Source: Dokdonella_A sp049583635 (GTDB lineage Bacteria; Pseudomonadota; Gammaproteobacteria; Xanthomonadales; Rhodanobacteraceae). Taken from it: a stretch of DNA of 64,000 nucleotides. Position 1 is the stretch's first letter. Every line of letters begins with the position of its first letter. Position numbers and translations under genes: made by a program. A model generated the notes under the pieces. It saw nothing but the letters and a program-made list of their open reading frames with translations. It had not been told where the DNA came from and did not search any database. Location: contig JBAUWF010000093.1 of NCBI GenBank assembly GCA_049583635.1, positions 1-64,000 of the forward strand, given 5' to 3'. Shown here piece by piece: positions 44,869 to 54,173 of the stretch.

Positions 44869-46065
44869 ATGACCAAGCAAATCCGAGACGCCTACATCGT
44901 CGCCACGCTCCGTACACCGGTCGGCAAGGCCCCCCGCGGCGTATTCCGAAATACGCGACCGGACGATCTGCTGGCGCATGTGATCCGCGGCGTGATCGAC
45001 CAATGCGCGGGCATCGACCCGGCACGCATTGCCGACGCGATCATCGGCTGCGCAATGCCGGAAGCCGAGCAAGGCATGAACGTCGCACGCATCGGTGCCC
45101 TGCTCGCCGGATTGCCGCAATCGGTTCCCGGCGTCACCGTCAACCGGTTTTGCTCGTCCGGCGTGCAGGCCGTCGCAATGGCGGCCGATCGAATCCGCCT
45201 CGGCGAGGCCGAGCTGATTCTCGGCGGCGGTACCGAGTCGATGAGCATGGTGCCGATGATGGGTCACAAGATCGCGATGAACCCGGTCGTGTTCGAGGAC
45301 GAGAATGTCGCGATTGCCTACGGCATGGGCATCACCGCCGAAAAGGTCGCCGAGCGCTGGAAGATCAGTCGCGAGGATCAGGATGCGTTCGCATTGCAAA
45401 GCCATCAGCGCGCGCTCGCTGCGATTGAATCGGGCGCGTTCGAGGACGAGATCGCGCCCTTCCAGCTCGATGACCGTTATCCCGATCTGGTTTCGCGCGG
45501 CGTACGCGAAGACCGCCGCGTGATCGACACCGACGAGGGGCCACGCAAGGACACCAGCATCGATGTGCTGGCCAAGCTCAAGCCGGTGTTCCGAGCGGGC
45601 GGCAGCGTCACCGCCGGCAACTCCTCGCAGATGTCCGATGGTGCCGGCGCCGTGCTGCTGGCCAGTGAAGCAGCCGTCAACGAATATGGCCTGACTCCCC
45701 TCGCCCGTTTTGTGGGCTACGCCGTAGCCGGCGTGCCGCCCGAGATCATGGGCATCGGTCCGAAGGAAGCCATTCCGAAAGCGCTGGCCGAGACCGGGAT
45801 CCGGCAGGACGATCTCGACTGGATTGAACTCAACGAAGCGTTCGCCGCCCAGGCGCTCGCCGTGATCCGCGATCTCGGCCTCGATCCGGCCAAGGTCAAT
45901 CCGCTCGGCGGCGCAATTGCGCTCGGCCATCCCCTCGGCGCGACCGGCGCAGTACGTATCGCGACACTCGTGCACGGTCTGCGCCGCCGCAAGCAGAAAT
46001 ACGGCATGGTCACGATGTGCATCGGCACCGGCATGGGCGCAGCCGGCATCTTCGAGGCTATGTAA
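44869..46065 (+). CDS. fadA: Acetyl-CoA C-acyltransferase (3-ketoacyl-CoA thiolase)
   Basis: 398 residues. Cleaves 3-ketoacyl-CoA with CoA, the last beta-oxidation step. The nucleophilic cysteine is in VNRFCSSGVQAVAMAAD (near 95), the base histidine in GGAIALGHPLGATGAVR (near 350), and the second cysteine in CIGTGMGAAGIFEAM at the C-terminus. In that last motif a threonine replaces the more common second glycine (CxGGGxG). It follows the dehydrogenase/hydratase gene on the same strand. The symbol is by function; FadI-type naming is also possible. Confidence 0.92.
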   Translation: MTKQIRDAYIVATLRTPVGKAPRGVFRNTRPDDLLAHVIRGVIDQCAGIDPARIADAIIGCAMPEAEQGMNVARIGALLAGLPQSVPGVTVNRFCSSGVQAVAMAADRIRLGEAELILGGGTESMSMVPMMGHKIAMNPVVFEDENVAIAYGMGITAEKVAERWKISREDQDAFALQSHQRALAAIESGAFEDEIAPFQLDDRYPDLVSRGVREDRRVIDTDEGPRKDTSIDVLAKLKPVFRAGGSVTAGNSSQMSDGAGAVLLASEAAVNEYGLTPLARFVGYAVAGVPPEIMGIGPKEAIPKALAETGIRQDDLDWIELNEAFAAQALAVIRDLGLDPAKVNPLGGAIALGHPLGATGAVRIATLVHGLRRRKQKYGMVTMCIGTGMGAAGIFEAM

Positions 46066-46076
46066 GGGAAGCGCGG

Positions 46077-46382
46077 CTGTCCGGTGCGCCAAGGCCCGGA
46101 AACTTGCGCTTGCTGCACGCCGCACCGCAAGAGCCATGGACAGCCGAGGACCGGCTGCCGCGCATCGCCAGTTCGCGCTTGGCACTCGCCGCACGCTTCA
46201 AGCAGGTGCTCGACGAAGCGCCGATGCACTATCCCGGTCGCTGGCGCGCATGCAGCTCGCCGCACGTCGCCTGCGCAACACACGACCGAAATCGATACGA
46301 CTCTCCGGGCGCATTCCAGCGTGCGTTCAAGCGCCATTTCGGTGCGCCACCAGCTGCCTGGCGCCTGCCTGTGGAGAACTGA
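46077..46382 (+). pseudogene. Decayed AraC-family regulator (C-terminal HTH region)
   Basis: One frame reads LRLLHAAPQEPWTAE, then SRLALAARFKQVLDEAPMHY and GRWR: the start of an AraC-type two-HTH domain. Near 46248 the frame breaks: the expected RMQLAARRLRNT continues in a second frame, consistent with an extra GC in a GCGCGC run. After a short deletion of the second HTH the first frame resumes as RYDSPGAFQRAFKRHFGAPP and AAWR before a stop. No N-terminal (cupin-type sensor) part is found upstream; the thiolase gene occupies that space. It is clearly non-functional. Confidence 0.72.
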
Positions 46383-46586
46383 GTGCCGCGTTGCGTTCGA
46401 TCAGCGCGTCTCGTAACGCTCGGTCCTGAGCAGCTGAAGCGGATGCGCGCGTTCGATCCATTCCCATTCGATGCCGCCGTGTCCGGCGCGAAATCGCCGG
46501 CGCTTGCACCAAACCGCCGGATCTTGAAACCGGTGGCTCAGATCACGTCGGCGTCGGCCGGATAGCTGGCAACTACTGCGCTGCGC
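46383..46586. other. Intergenic remainder between AraC remnant and lipoprotein gene
   Basis: No intact gene. On the minus strand, a frame ending at 46401 reads ...GGIEWEWIERAHPLQLLRTE before the final residues RYETR and stop. That has protein-like composition but no recognisable start or family, and may be the tail of another decayed gene. Confidence 0.3.
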
Positions 46587-47546
46587 TCACGGCATGGCGG
46601 GTGCGATCGGTGTGCCGTTCTCATCCAGACCGATCTGCAGCCAGCCGAGGTTGAGTCCGATGCGGGTCGCCTCCGGATTGGCCCAGGCGTAGGTCATCAC
46701 CTGATCGCTCGCATCCTCGATCACCGACAATTTCAGCACCGGCGTGTGGCTGGCGTGGTAGGTAAGCGTCTCAAGCTGGATCGAATAACCCGAAGCGGTA
46801 CCATCGCGCCATTTGAGTGTCGCACGCCCGCCTTCGCTCGACAGGCGCAAATTGCGGTTCATGTGCCAGTCGCGACTGTCCGCGCTGGCCTTCGGCCCCG
46901 CGCCGTTGATTGCCGCCCAGCCGTCGAACCAGCGCACGCGACGCAGGTTCTCCCGCGCGTCGGAGCCGCGGGCCTGATCGGCGTAGAAACGCACGCGCAT
47001 CCACTCACCATCGCGCTCGACGGTGAGCGGGAGCAAGGCCGCGTCGCTGCCGATACCAGGCGCAATCGTCGCGCACGCCGCTGCATTCGCCTCGGCTCGG
47101 AAAGCCTGCTTCGCCGCTACGGCCTTGAGCGCGCAGGCATCGAGCGCGGCCCATTGGCGCGCATCGAAATCCTTGCCGTAAGCCGGTTTCGCGACCAGTG
47201 CGCGATACGGAACCAGTGTCGTCATGCCATCCGCGCCGCTGGTACGCTGCATCGCCCACGACGCATCCATTGCGGTGACCGTGTCGAGATGCACCTGCCA
47301 GATGGACCAGTGCTCCGTCGCGGGATCGATCGTCAGAATCACATGCGGCGGCGCGGGCGACGCGGTTGCGCGGCTCTGCCAGACCTGCGCGTGATTGTCG
47401 AATGTACCCGTCATCGTCACCGCTGTGATGTCGGCGCGCGTTGACGCACTGGCCAGCGAATCACGCAGGTCGTGGCAGCCGGGCATTCCAGCCACCGCCA
47501 ACAACGCAAGTGCAATCTGTGCAAACTGGAACGCAAGACGCTTCAT
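46587..47546 (-). CDS. Putative lipoprotein of unknown function
   Basis: 319 residues. The N-terminus MKRLAFQFAQIALALLAVAG is a signal sequence ending in MPGC (Cys24), a weak but possible lipobox, so it is exported and perhaps lipid-anchored. The body has alternating beta-strand patterns, for example PPHVILTIDPATEHWSIWQV, RVRWFDGWAAINGAG, DSRDWHMNRNLRLSSEGG and TYAWANPEATRIGLNLGWLQ. I do not recognise a characterised family; a distant CpcT/CpeT-like barrel is conceivable but not supported by motifs. The start at 47546 was chosen for the signal peptide; the frame is open to 47669. Its neighbours give no functional clue. Confidence 0.6.
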   Translation of the reverse strand: MKRLAFQFAQIALALLAVAGMPGCHDLRDSLASASTRADITAVTMTGTFDNHAQVWQSRATASPAPPHVILTIDPATEHWSIWQVHLDTVTAMDASWAMQRTSGADGMTTLVPYRALVAKPAYGKDFDARQWAALDACALKAVAAKQAFRAEANAAACATIAPGIGSDAALLPLTVERDGEWMRVRFYADQARGSDARENLRRVRWFDGWAAINGAGPKASADSRDWHMNRNLRLSSEGGRATLKWRDGTASGYSIQLETLTYHASHTPVLKLSVIEDASDQVMTYAWANPEATRIGLNLGWLQIGLDENGTPIAPAMP

Positions 47547-47669
47547 GCCGTCATGATAGCCGGCGGGGCGGCGTTCGAGCAGCAAGCGCAGTGTGACCGC
47601 TGCCGACGCGGGCGAAGGCGTGGCGTCGCGCCACACTGGCGCCATCCGAACCGCATCCGTTACGCACAA

Positions 47670-48881
47670 TCATATGCGTGCCAGCGCCTGCGCCAGATCG
47701 GCAATCAGGATTTCGGGGGCCTCAAGCCCGATCGACAATCGTACGAGCGTCAACGGCACGCCGCCAGCAGACGGAACCAGCGGGGCGTCGATCGGGAATA
47801 CCGCACAAACCGGAAATGCCAGCGATTCGTAGCCGCCCCAGGATACCGTCATCAGGAACCGTTCGAGCCCGTTGCAGAAGCGTTCGACCGCAGCCACGTC
47901 CGGCGCGTCGAGTTCGATGCTGAAAAGCCCGCTGACGCCATGCAACTGGCGCTCGGAAAGCTCGGCCTGTGGATAGGCGCGCGCATGCGGCGCATGCACG
48001 CGACGGACTTTCGGATGCTCCTGCAGGAACGCGATCACGCGTGGTGTCGTTGCCGCGATGCGTTGCATACGCAGCGGCAGTGTGCGCAAGCCGCGCAGCA
48101 TCAGCCAGGCGTCGTTCGGTGACATGATCGCGCCGAGTGTCATGAACGGACCGCCGAATACCTTGCGGATCAGTTCCTCGCTTCCGCACAGGACGCCGCC
48201 GACCACATCCGAGTGGCCATTCAGATACTTGGTCGCCGAATGCGCGACTAGATCGATTCCAAATGAAAGCGGCGACTGATGGAGCGGCGAGGCCCAACTG
48301 TTGTCGCACAACGTACGCAGGTTGCGTGCGCGGGCGAGTGCTGCGACCGCAGCAAGATCCTGTTGTTCGAACGTCATCGAATTCGGGCTCTCCAGCACGA
48401 TCAGCCGCGTCGTCTCGGTGAGCGCCGCCTCGATATTTGCCGTCTCGCGCGCATCGACGAAGGTTGTACCAACTGCGAATGCTGGCATCAGTTCGCGCAG
48501 CAGCGAACGCGTCCAGCTGTACGGTCGGGCGACGCAAACCACGTGTTCGCCGGCGCGAACGTTCGCGATGACGCCCGCCGAGATCGCCGCGGCACCGCTC
48601 GCGAAAATCAGGCAGTCATCGGCGCCTTCGAGCGCCGCGATCTTCTTGCGCAGGATCTCGACCGTAGGGTTGTTGCCGCGCGTATAGACATGCTGCTTCA
48701 GCTCGTCGCAAAAGCCCTTGCGAAACGCCGCGACATCGGGAAACGCGAAGATCGACGACTGCACGATCGGCGGCACAACCGCGCCGAAATAGCGCTCGCG
48801 CTCCTCGCCGAGATGATTGACGATCCAGTCGATGTCGGTAAGTCGACTCGAATGGGACGGATGGAAACCAATGGAAGTCAA
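47670..48881 (-). CDS. PLP-dependent trans-sulfuration (Cys/Met metabolism) enzyme
   Basis: 403 residues, fold-type I PLP enzyme of the cystathionine gamma-synthase/beta-lyase/gamma-lyase family. The PLP lysine is in HSATKYLNGHSDVVGG (about 210-225). The phosphate-binding region YTRGNNPTVEILRKKIAALE and the active-site LVLESPNS and LRTLCDNSWASP segments are present. RLSIGLE near the C-terminus is the substrate-carboxylate arginine motif. Specificity cannot be fixed from motifs; a beta-lyase or gamma-synthase are both possible. The start is inferred as TTG 48881, which overlaps the galU stop (TTGA) behind GGGA; the ATG-initiated frame at 48986 would lie inside galU. Confidence 0.85.
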   Translation of the reverse strand: MTSIGFHPSHSSRLTDIDWIVNHLGEERERYFGAVVPPIVQSSIFAFPDVAAFRKGFCDELKQHVYTRGNNPTVEILRKKIAALEGADDCLIFASGAAAISAGVIANVRAGEHVVCVARPYSWTRSLLRELMPAFAVGTTFVDARETANIEAALTETTRLIVLESPNSMTFEQQDLAAVAALARARNLRTLCDNSWASPLHQSPLSFGIDLVAHSATKYLNGHSDVVGGVLCGSEELIRKVFGGPFMTLGAIMSPNDAWLMLRGLRTLPLRMQRIAATTPRVIAFLQEHPKVRRVHAPHARAYPQAELSERQLHGVSGLFSIELDAPDVAAVERFCNGLERFLMTVSWGGYESLAFPVCAVFPIDAPLVPSAGGVPLTLVRLSIGLEAPEILIADLAQALARI

Positions 48882-49771
48882 TTCCCTGCATCCCCTTTCA
48901 GGAATTCCCGAACGGCCGGTGCAAGTTCCGCATCGGCGAGCGCCAACGCAATGGTCGCCCTGAGGACGCCGAGCTTGTTGCCGCAATCGAAACGTGTGCC
49001 CTCAAAGCGACAGGCCAGCACCGGCTGTTCGTCTAGCAACGCCTCAATGGCGTCGGTGAGCTGGATTTCGCCGCCGGCGCCGGGGCGCGTGCGTTCAAGC
49101 TTGTCGAATATACGGCTCGAAAGTACATAGCGCCCGACAATGCCGAGATTGGACGGCGCATCGGCCGGCTGCGGTTTTTCGACCAGGTGCCTGACCTGCG
49201 CCGTACGTCCGGATGCCGACTTGATATCAACGATACCGTACTTTGCGGTGTCCTCGTGGGGCACCTCCTCCACGGCGATCACACTGGCGCCTTCGGCCGC
49301 ACCAAGTTCCGCCATCTGCCGCAACGCACCGGCACGCCCGTTTCCCGGCGGGCCGTTCCAGATCAGATCATCCGGCAGGATCACGCCGAATGTCTCATCG
49401 CCGATCACAGCTTTTGCGCACAGCACAGCATGGCCAAGTCCAAGCGCTTCGGCCTGCGTCACGAAAACACATTGCACGTTGGCGGGTATGAGGTCGGTTA
49501 TCCGCCCAAGCAGGTCGTGCTTGCCGGTGGCATCGAGCTTGCTTTCGAGTTCATACGCCTTGTCGAAGTAATCAGCGATCGAATGCTTGTATCGATTGGT
49601 CACAAAGACCAGCGTTTCGGCACCCGCATTGACGGCCTCGTCCACCGCGTACTGAATCAGAGGTTGGTCCAGTACCGGCAGCATTTCCTTCGCGACCACC
49701 TTGCTCGCTGGCAGGAAGCGCGTGCCAAGTCCGGCCACCGGAAAGACCACCTTGCGTAAACGATGTTGCAT
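48878..49771 (-). CDS. galU: UTP-glucose-1-phosphate uridylyltransferase
   Basis: 297 residues. Makes UDP-glucose for LPS, capsule and exopolysaccharide. Signature motifs: VFPVAGLGTRFLPASKVVAK (about 9-28), KEMLPVLDQPLIQYAVDEA, AVLCAKAVIGDETFGVILPD and LVEKPQPADAPSNL. It lies 9 bp downstream of the CapD-type gene and overlaps the start of the trans-sulfuration enzyme, within a surface-polysaccharide cluster. Confidence 0.96.
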   Translation of the reverse strand: MQHRLRKVVFPVAGLGTRFLPASKVVAKEMLPVLDQPLIQYAVDEAVNAGAETLVFVTNRYKHSIADYFDKAYELESKLDATGKHDLLGRITDLIPANVQCVFVTQAEALGLGHAVLCAKAVIGDETFGVILPDDLIWNGPPGNGRAGALRQMAELGAAEGASVIAVEEVPHEDTAKYGIVDIKSASGRTAQVRHLVEKPQPADAPSNLGIVGRYVLSSRIFDKLERTRPGAGGEIQLTDAIEALLDEQPVLACRFEGTRFDCGNKLGVLRATIALALADAELAPAVREFLKGDAGN

Positions 49772-49780
49772 CGTGAACCC

Positions 49781-51673
49781 TCAGGAAGCGTTGGAGCGGA
49801 ACTTGATTACCTCGCCCGGGGCGTCCGGCCCGTGCGTGACGAATTCCGGAAGCATCTGTTCAAGTATGCGCCGCAGCGTCTCCTCGTCGTAGTCGCGCAC
49901 CGCAACCCTGGCCTGGCGCAACTGGGTCGACAGCAGCGGCCAGGCCATGCTGCGTGGCTGCGCCAGGAAAATCTTCGCGTGCGAGGTCTTCTCATAGTGC
50001 TCGAGCGGATGGAACAGCTCCTCGAACAACTTTTCGCCCGGGCGCAGGCCGGTGTACACGATCGCGATGTTGCGATCCGATTGTTTGCCGGCGAGGCGGA
50101 TCATCTGCTCGGCCAGGTAACCGATCTTCACCGGCTCGCCCATGTCGAGTGCGAAGATCTCACCGCCCTCGCCGAGCACCGCGGCCTGCAGGATTAACTG
50201 GCAGGCCTCGGGAATGGTCATGAAGTAGCGCGACATCTCGGGGTGCGTCACGGTCAATGGCCCACCGGCACGAATCTGCTCGCGGAACAGTGGCACTACC
50301 GATCCGGCCGAATCGAGTACGTTGCCGAAGCGCACGGTAATGAAGCGCGATTTCGACCTGCTTGCGAAATTCTGGCAGAACAGCTCGGCAACGCGTTTGC
50401 AAGCACCCATAATACTGGTTGGATTGACTGCCTTGTCGGTCGAGATCAGCACGAAACTGTCCACCCCGTGGCGATCGGCCGCAGCGGCCACGACTTCGGT
50501 ACCGAGCACATTGTTGCGAAATGCCTCGCGTATCTGGCCTTGCAGCAGTGGCACCTGCTTGTAGGCCGCAGCATGGAATATGACTTCGGGACGCCAGGTC
50601 GCGAATACGCGCTCGCAGGCAGCGGCGTCGCCACAGTCGCCGAGACAGGCATTGAACAACAGGTCGGGAAATTCGCGGCGAAGTTCCTGCTCGATTCGAT
50701 ACAGGTTGTATTCGGACAGGTCAATCACGGTCAGCGACTCGACGCCGAGCCGCGCCACCTGACGGCACAATTCGGCGCCGATCGAACCGCCGCCACCGGT
50801 GACCAGTACGCGCTTGCCGGACAGGCGCGTGCGAATGGCTGTCCAGTCGAGCTGAACCTGAGCACGCCCGAGCAGGTCCTCGATTGCGACTTCCTTGAGT
50901 TCGTTGAAACTCGAGCGCCCGGCGACTACATCCTCGAGTCGCGGCACCGTGCGTAACGGCAGATTGCACGCTTCGCACAAATCGACGACGCGCTGCATCT
51001 GTGCGCTGGTTGCCGACGGCATCGCAATCACGAGAATCTCGGCCGCAGTCTCGCGCGCGCGCTGCGGAAGCTGATCGAGCGTTCCGAGCACCGGCACCCC
51101 GTGTACGCGTGCGCCGCGCAACTGCGGGTCGTCGTCGAGAAACCCCATCGGTGCATAGCGATTTTCGCGCAACAGATCGCGCACCAGCGCCTCGCCGGCC
51201 TTGCCCGCACCGAGTACGAGCATGCGTTCGCTGGGCGCGTGCGCGATGAAATCGAGGCGGCTGTCCTTCCAGTAGCGATATGCGAGCCGGGGTACTCCCA
51301 GCAGCACCGACAGCACCAGCGGATAAAGTGCCAGTACCGTACGCGGCACGGTCGCGAGGCGGTTGTACAGGAACAATGTGAGCGCGACTGCCAGCGCCCC
51401 GAGCACACAGGCGCGGATGATGTTCCACAGGTCCGGCAGACTCGCGAAACGCCAAAGGCCCTTGTACAGACCGGTCCACCAGAAGATCAGGCCTTGCGCG
51501 AGCAGCACCAGACAGGCTTCAGGGCCGAACAGTGCCAGCATCGGCTGCTGCGATTCGAACGACCAGCGTAGTGCGCTGATCGCGGTCCACGCCACCCAGA
51601 CCATGACCACGTCGTGGGTTACCACCGCTAGGCGCGGATGGATCGCCGCGACTAAGTTACGCGGCCACATCAC
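49781..51673 (-). CDS. Membrane-bound nucleoside-diphosphate-sugar epimerase/dehydratase (CapD/WbpM type)
   Basis: 630 residues. Four N-terminal membrane helices (to about 130) precede a CoA-binding-like Rossmann domain (MLVLGAGKAGEALVRDLL near 155). The catalytic SDR domain (about 285-600) has VLVTGGGGSIGAELCRQ, HAAAYKQVPLLQGQIREAFR and STDKAVNPTSIMGACKR. The usual catalytic Tyr is replaced by Met in STDKAVNPTSIMGACKR, which is characteristic of the WbpM/FlaA1 4,6-dehydratases. Probable product: a UDP-4-keto-6-deoxy sugar for O-antigen or glycan. Its start overlaps the end of the WecA-type gene by 17 bp; galU follows. Confidence 0.92.
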   Translation of the reverse strand: MMWPRNLVAAIHPRLAVVTHDVVMVWVAWTAISALRWSFESQQPMLALFGPEACLVLLAQGLIFWWTGLYKGLWRFASLPDLWNIIRACVLGALAVALTLFLYNRLATVPRTVLALYPLVLSVLLGVPRLAYRYWKDSRLDFIAHAPSERMLVLGAGKAGEALVRDLLRENRYAPMGFLDDDPQLRGARVHGVPVLGTLDQLPQRARETAAEILVIAMPSATSAQMQRVVDLCEACNLPLRTVPRLEDVVAGRSSFNELKEVAIEDLLGRAQVQLDWTAIRTRLSGKRVLVTGGGGSIGAELCRQVARLGVESLTVIDLSEYNLYRIEQELRREFPDLLFNACLGDCGDAAACERVFATWRPEVIFHAAAYKQVPLLQGQIREAFRNNVLGTEVVAAAADRHGVDSFVLISTDKAVNPTSIMGACKRVAELFCQNFASRSKSRFITVRFGNVLDSAGSVVPLFREQIRAGGPLTVTHPEMSRYFMTIPEACQLILQAAVLGEGGEIFALDMGEPVKIGYLAEQMIRLAGKQSDRNIAIVYTGLRPGEKLFEELFHPLEHYEKTSHAKIFLAQPRSMAWPLLSTQLRQARVAVRDYDEETLRRILEQMLPEFVTHGPDAPGEVIKFRSNAS

Positions 51674-52745
51674 GGCCGCCGCGAATCCGCGTCAGGCTCA
51701 GGCAATACCGACGCGCGCTCAACCAGATCGTTATTCCAGCCGTATGGACGGCTATTGCGACAAGCCAGGCGGCGTCCGTGGACAAATGCATCATCACCCA
51801 CAAGGTCGGCACCACAACGAGGAGATTCCACAGCATGTACAGCCCTGTCACCCGGGTATGCGAACTTCCGCTGCGCACCAGCCATTGGTAGAGATGTTCG
51901 CGATGCGCACTATACCAGCGACGCTTTTGCACGAGGCGCAACATCAGGGTCATCGTCGCATCGATCGTGAACGCGGATACGAGCACCAGCGCGGCTGATG
52001 GTTCAAGCCCGGCGGATTCAACGGACATGATGAGCAAGATGCCGAGCCACAGACCAAGAGTCGCGCTGCCGACATCGCCCATGAAGATGCGTGCACGCGG
52101 AAAATTCAGCGGCACAAAACCCGCAATCGCCGCGAAACTGATGGCGCACAACCCGGCAAGAGCGAATGAGGTCGATTGCTGCGCCACAATCGCAAGCGTG
52201 CTGCACACAAACAGTGCTTGCACGGCGAGCAACCCGTCAATGCCATCCATGAAGTTGTGCAGATTGATCGACCACACGATGGCCAGGCCGCATGCAATCA
52301 GGCTGGCCAAGGCCATTGGCGATCCGGGCGCGAACCCGAGCGTCGGTTTGAGCGCGAGCACGGTGAGCCCGGCGGCAAACAGCTGCACAGCCAGCCGCCG
52401 ATGCGCGGGTTGCGACTCATGATCGTCCCAGAAGCCCACAGCAGCGACCGCAATCAGAGCGGTGCCGAGTAACGACGTGGTAGTCGGATCGGCCCGAACG
52501 TGCGGCAGCAACCCGCACGTCAGCAGCGCGATCACGAAACCGAGGCCACCGCCGCGTGGCGTAGGCTGCGCATGCGAGCGTCGCCGCCCGGGCAGGTCCA
52601 GCAGATGAGCGCGTGCGTAGCGTGTCACGCCGAATGTGAGGGCCATCGAGACGACGAAGGCGGCGAGTGCAAATGTCGGCGTGTTCGCCCAACTTTCGAG
52701 GTCGATCACCACGGCCGTCGAGCGCCTATTCGCCGACGACACCAT
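51657..52745 (-). CDS. WecA/MraY-type polyprenyl-phosphate sugar-1-phosphate transferase
   Basis: 362 residues with about ten membrane helices. It would start glycan synthesis by moving a sugar-1-phosphate from a UDP-sugar to undecaprenyl phosphate. Family motifs: RRRSHAQPTPRGGGLGFV, the aspartate-rich GFWDDHE, NLHNFMDGIDGLLAVQALFV and MGDVGSATLG. It resembles WbpL-like enzymes rather than MraY because the peptidoglycan-specific motifs are absent. The frame starts at 52745, overlapping the lapB stop by 20 bp; a GTG at 52709 (VIDLESW) is an alternative. It precedes the CapD-type gene in the same operon. Confidence 0.9.
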   Translation of the reverse strand: MVSSANRRSTAVVIDLESWANTPTFALAAFVVSMALTFGVTRYARAHLLDLPGRRRSHAQPTPRGGGLGFVIALLTCGLLPHVRADPTTTSLLGTALIAVAAVGFWDDHESQPAHRRLAVQLFAAGLTVLALKPTLGFAPGSPMALASLIACGLAIVWSINLHNFMDGIDGLLAVQALFVCSTLAIVAQQSTSFALAGLCAISFAAIAGFVPLNFPRARIFMGDVGSATLGLWLGILLIMSVESAGLEPSAALVLVSAFTIDATMTLMLRLVQKRRWYSAHREHLYQWLVRSGSSHTRVTGLYMLWNLLVVVPTLWVMMHLSTDAAWLVAIAVHTAGITIWLSARRYCLSLTRIRGGRDVAA

Positions 52746-53898
52746 GGATCGGCCGCACCGAATCCCAAGTCTTGCAGCTAGGACATTGCCAGTGATGGGC
52801 CTTGGCGCCGAAACCGCACTTGTTGCAGCGATACATGGCTTGCCCTTCGATCAGCTTGCGGGTGAGATCGCGAAGGCTCAGGAAGATTTCGCGTCCCTCG
52901 CCGTTGGCCGAATGCAGATTGACATCGATCAAGGCCATGAGTGCTCGCACCGAAGGCCGTTGTCGCAATGCGCGATTGAGAAAATCGATGGCGGCGGGCT
53001 CACCGCGGGTTTTCGCATAGAGCTTGGCCAGGGCCAGCACCGGAGAGACACCCTGATAACGTTCGGTCGTTGCCAGCAGGAATTCCTCGGCACGCTGCAT
53101 GTAGCCGGCTCGTGCGTAGCAATCGAGCAGCGGAGCGAGAATTTCCGGTACATAATCGACATCCTGCTCGGCGACTTGTTCGAAGGCCGCAATGGCCGCG
53201 TCCAGACGCGAGCAAGCGGCATCGATATGCCCCTTGAGCATGCTGGCACGTACGCAATCCGGTTCGGCTGCGTAAGCGAGTCCCACATAGTGACGCGCCT
53301 TCTCCCAGTCCTGTTGCGCGCGCGCCTGTTCGGACAGCTCGCAATGGAACTGCGCGATGATCGCACCTTGCGATTCCCCGGAAATGCGTTCGAGTCGTCG
53401 CGCGTGATCGATCGCCTGGTCCCAGTCACGTTCGTGCTGGTAAATGGCAATCAGGTGTTTCAACGCCGATGGTGCCATTGCATCCATTGCCACCAAATCG
53501 ATGAACAGCGTCTCGGCGCGATCGAGCAAGCCGGCGCGCATGTAGTCCTCACCGAGTTCGAGCAGGGCCACGGTTTTTTCGGCGTCGTTGAGGCTTGGTC
53601 GCGCGATCAGGTTTTGGTGAACGCGGATGGCGCGATCGACTTCGCCGCGACGCCGAAACAAATTACCGAGCGCAAGGTGGGTTTCGACCGTATCGCGATT
53701 GATATCGGCCAGTTTGAGAAACACCTCGATGGCTTTGTCCTGCTGCTCATTCAGCAGATAGTTGAGCCCGCGAAAGTAACTCGTGGATAGTTCGCTGACC
53801 CGTGCCCCCGATGTACGTTCGCTGCCGCGCCGCGCGATGTACCAGCCGGAAAACGCCGCGACCGGCAGCAACAGGAACAGCAGCGCCAGTTCGCTCAT
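52726..53898 (-). CDS. lapB: LPS assembly protein LapB (YciM)
   Basis: 390 residues. An inner-membrane-anchored TPR protein that controls LpxC turnover by FtsH and so balances LPS synthesis. The N-terminal helix MSELALLFLLLPVAAFSGWY is followed by LRGLNYLLNEQQDKAIE-like TPRs (RGLNYLLNEQQDKAIEVFLK begins near 46). The C-terminal rubredoxin-type metal site is CNKCG and CPSCK (near 356-374). The ATG overlaps the lapA stop (ATGA), and the WecA-type gene overlaps its end. Confidence 0.94.
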   Translation of the reverse strand: MSELALLFLLLPVAAFSGWYIARRGSERTSGARVSELSTSYFRGLNYLLNEQQDKAIEVFLKLADINRDTVETHLALGNLFRRRGEVDRAIRVHQNLIARPSLNDAEKTVALLELGEDYMRAGLLDRAETLFIDLVAMDAMAPSALKHLIAIYQHERDWDQAIDHARRLERISGESQGAIIAQFHCELSEQARAQQDWEKARHYVGLAYAAEPDCVRASMLKGHIDAACSRLDAAIAAFEQVAEQDVDYVPEILAPLLDCYARAGYMQRAEEFLLATTERYQGVSPVLALAKLYAKTRGEPAAIDFLNRALRQRPSVRALMALIDVNLHSANGEGREIFLSLRDLTRKLIEGQAMYRCNKCGFGAKAHHWQCPSCKTWDSVRPIHGVVGE

Positions 53899-54173
53899 GG
53901 AGTTCCGTCGGGCGGGGGGGCGAGTTGCCGCGAATCGCGCAATGCCCGCTGGCAGATGCGCAATTCGCGCTTGAGCCGCGGCACTCGTCCCAGCCATACA
54001 ACGATTCCGCCCAGGGACCAGCCGAGCAAGAGCGCGGCCAGCAGCGCCGCGCCCTTGGGCACGCTCACGACGACGAAATACAGATCAAGACCGATTCGTT
54101 CGGCGTTGAGCCCACCGAACAGCGCGCCTGCTCCAGCGAATACGATGATGGACAAGACCACGCCGATGCGCAT
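53895..54173 (-). CDS. lapA: LapA family protein (DUF1049)
   Basis: 92 residues. Two membrane helices: IGVVLSIIVFAGAGALFGGL (about 3-22) and PKGAALLAALLLGWSLGGIV (about 40-60), then a cytoplasmic coiled tail (RVPRLKRELRICQRALRDSR). It is the partner of LapB in LPS control. A GTG at 54176 immediately precedes the ATG, so the start may be one codon longer. Translation is coupled to lapB through ATGA, and ihfB lies upstream on the same strand, as in related genomes. Confidence 0.88.
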   Translation of the reverse strand: MRIGVVLSIIVFAGAGALFGGLNAERIGLDLYFVVVSVPKGAALLAALLLGWSLGGIVVWLGRVPRLKRELRICQRALRDSRQLAPPPDGTP

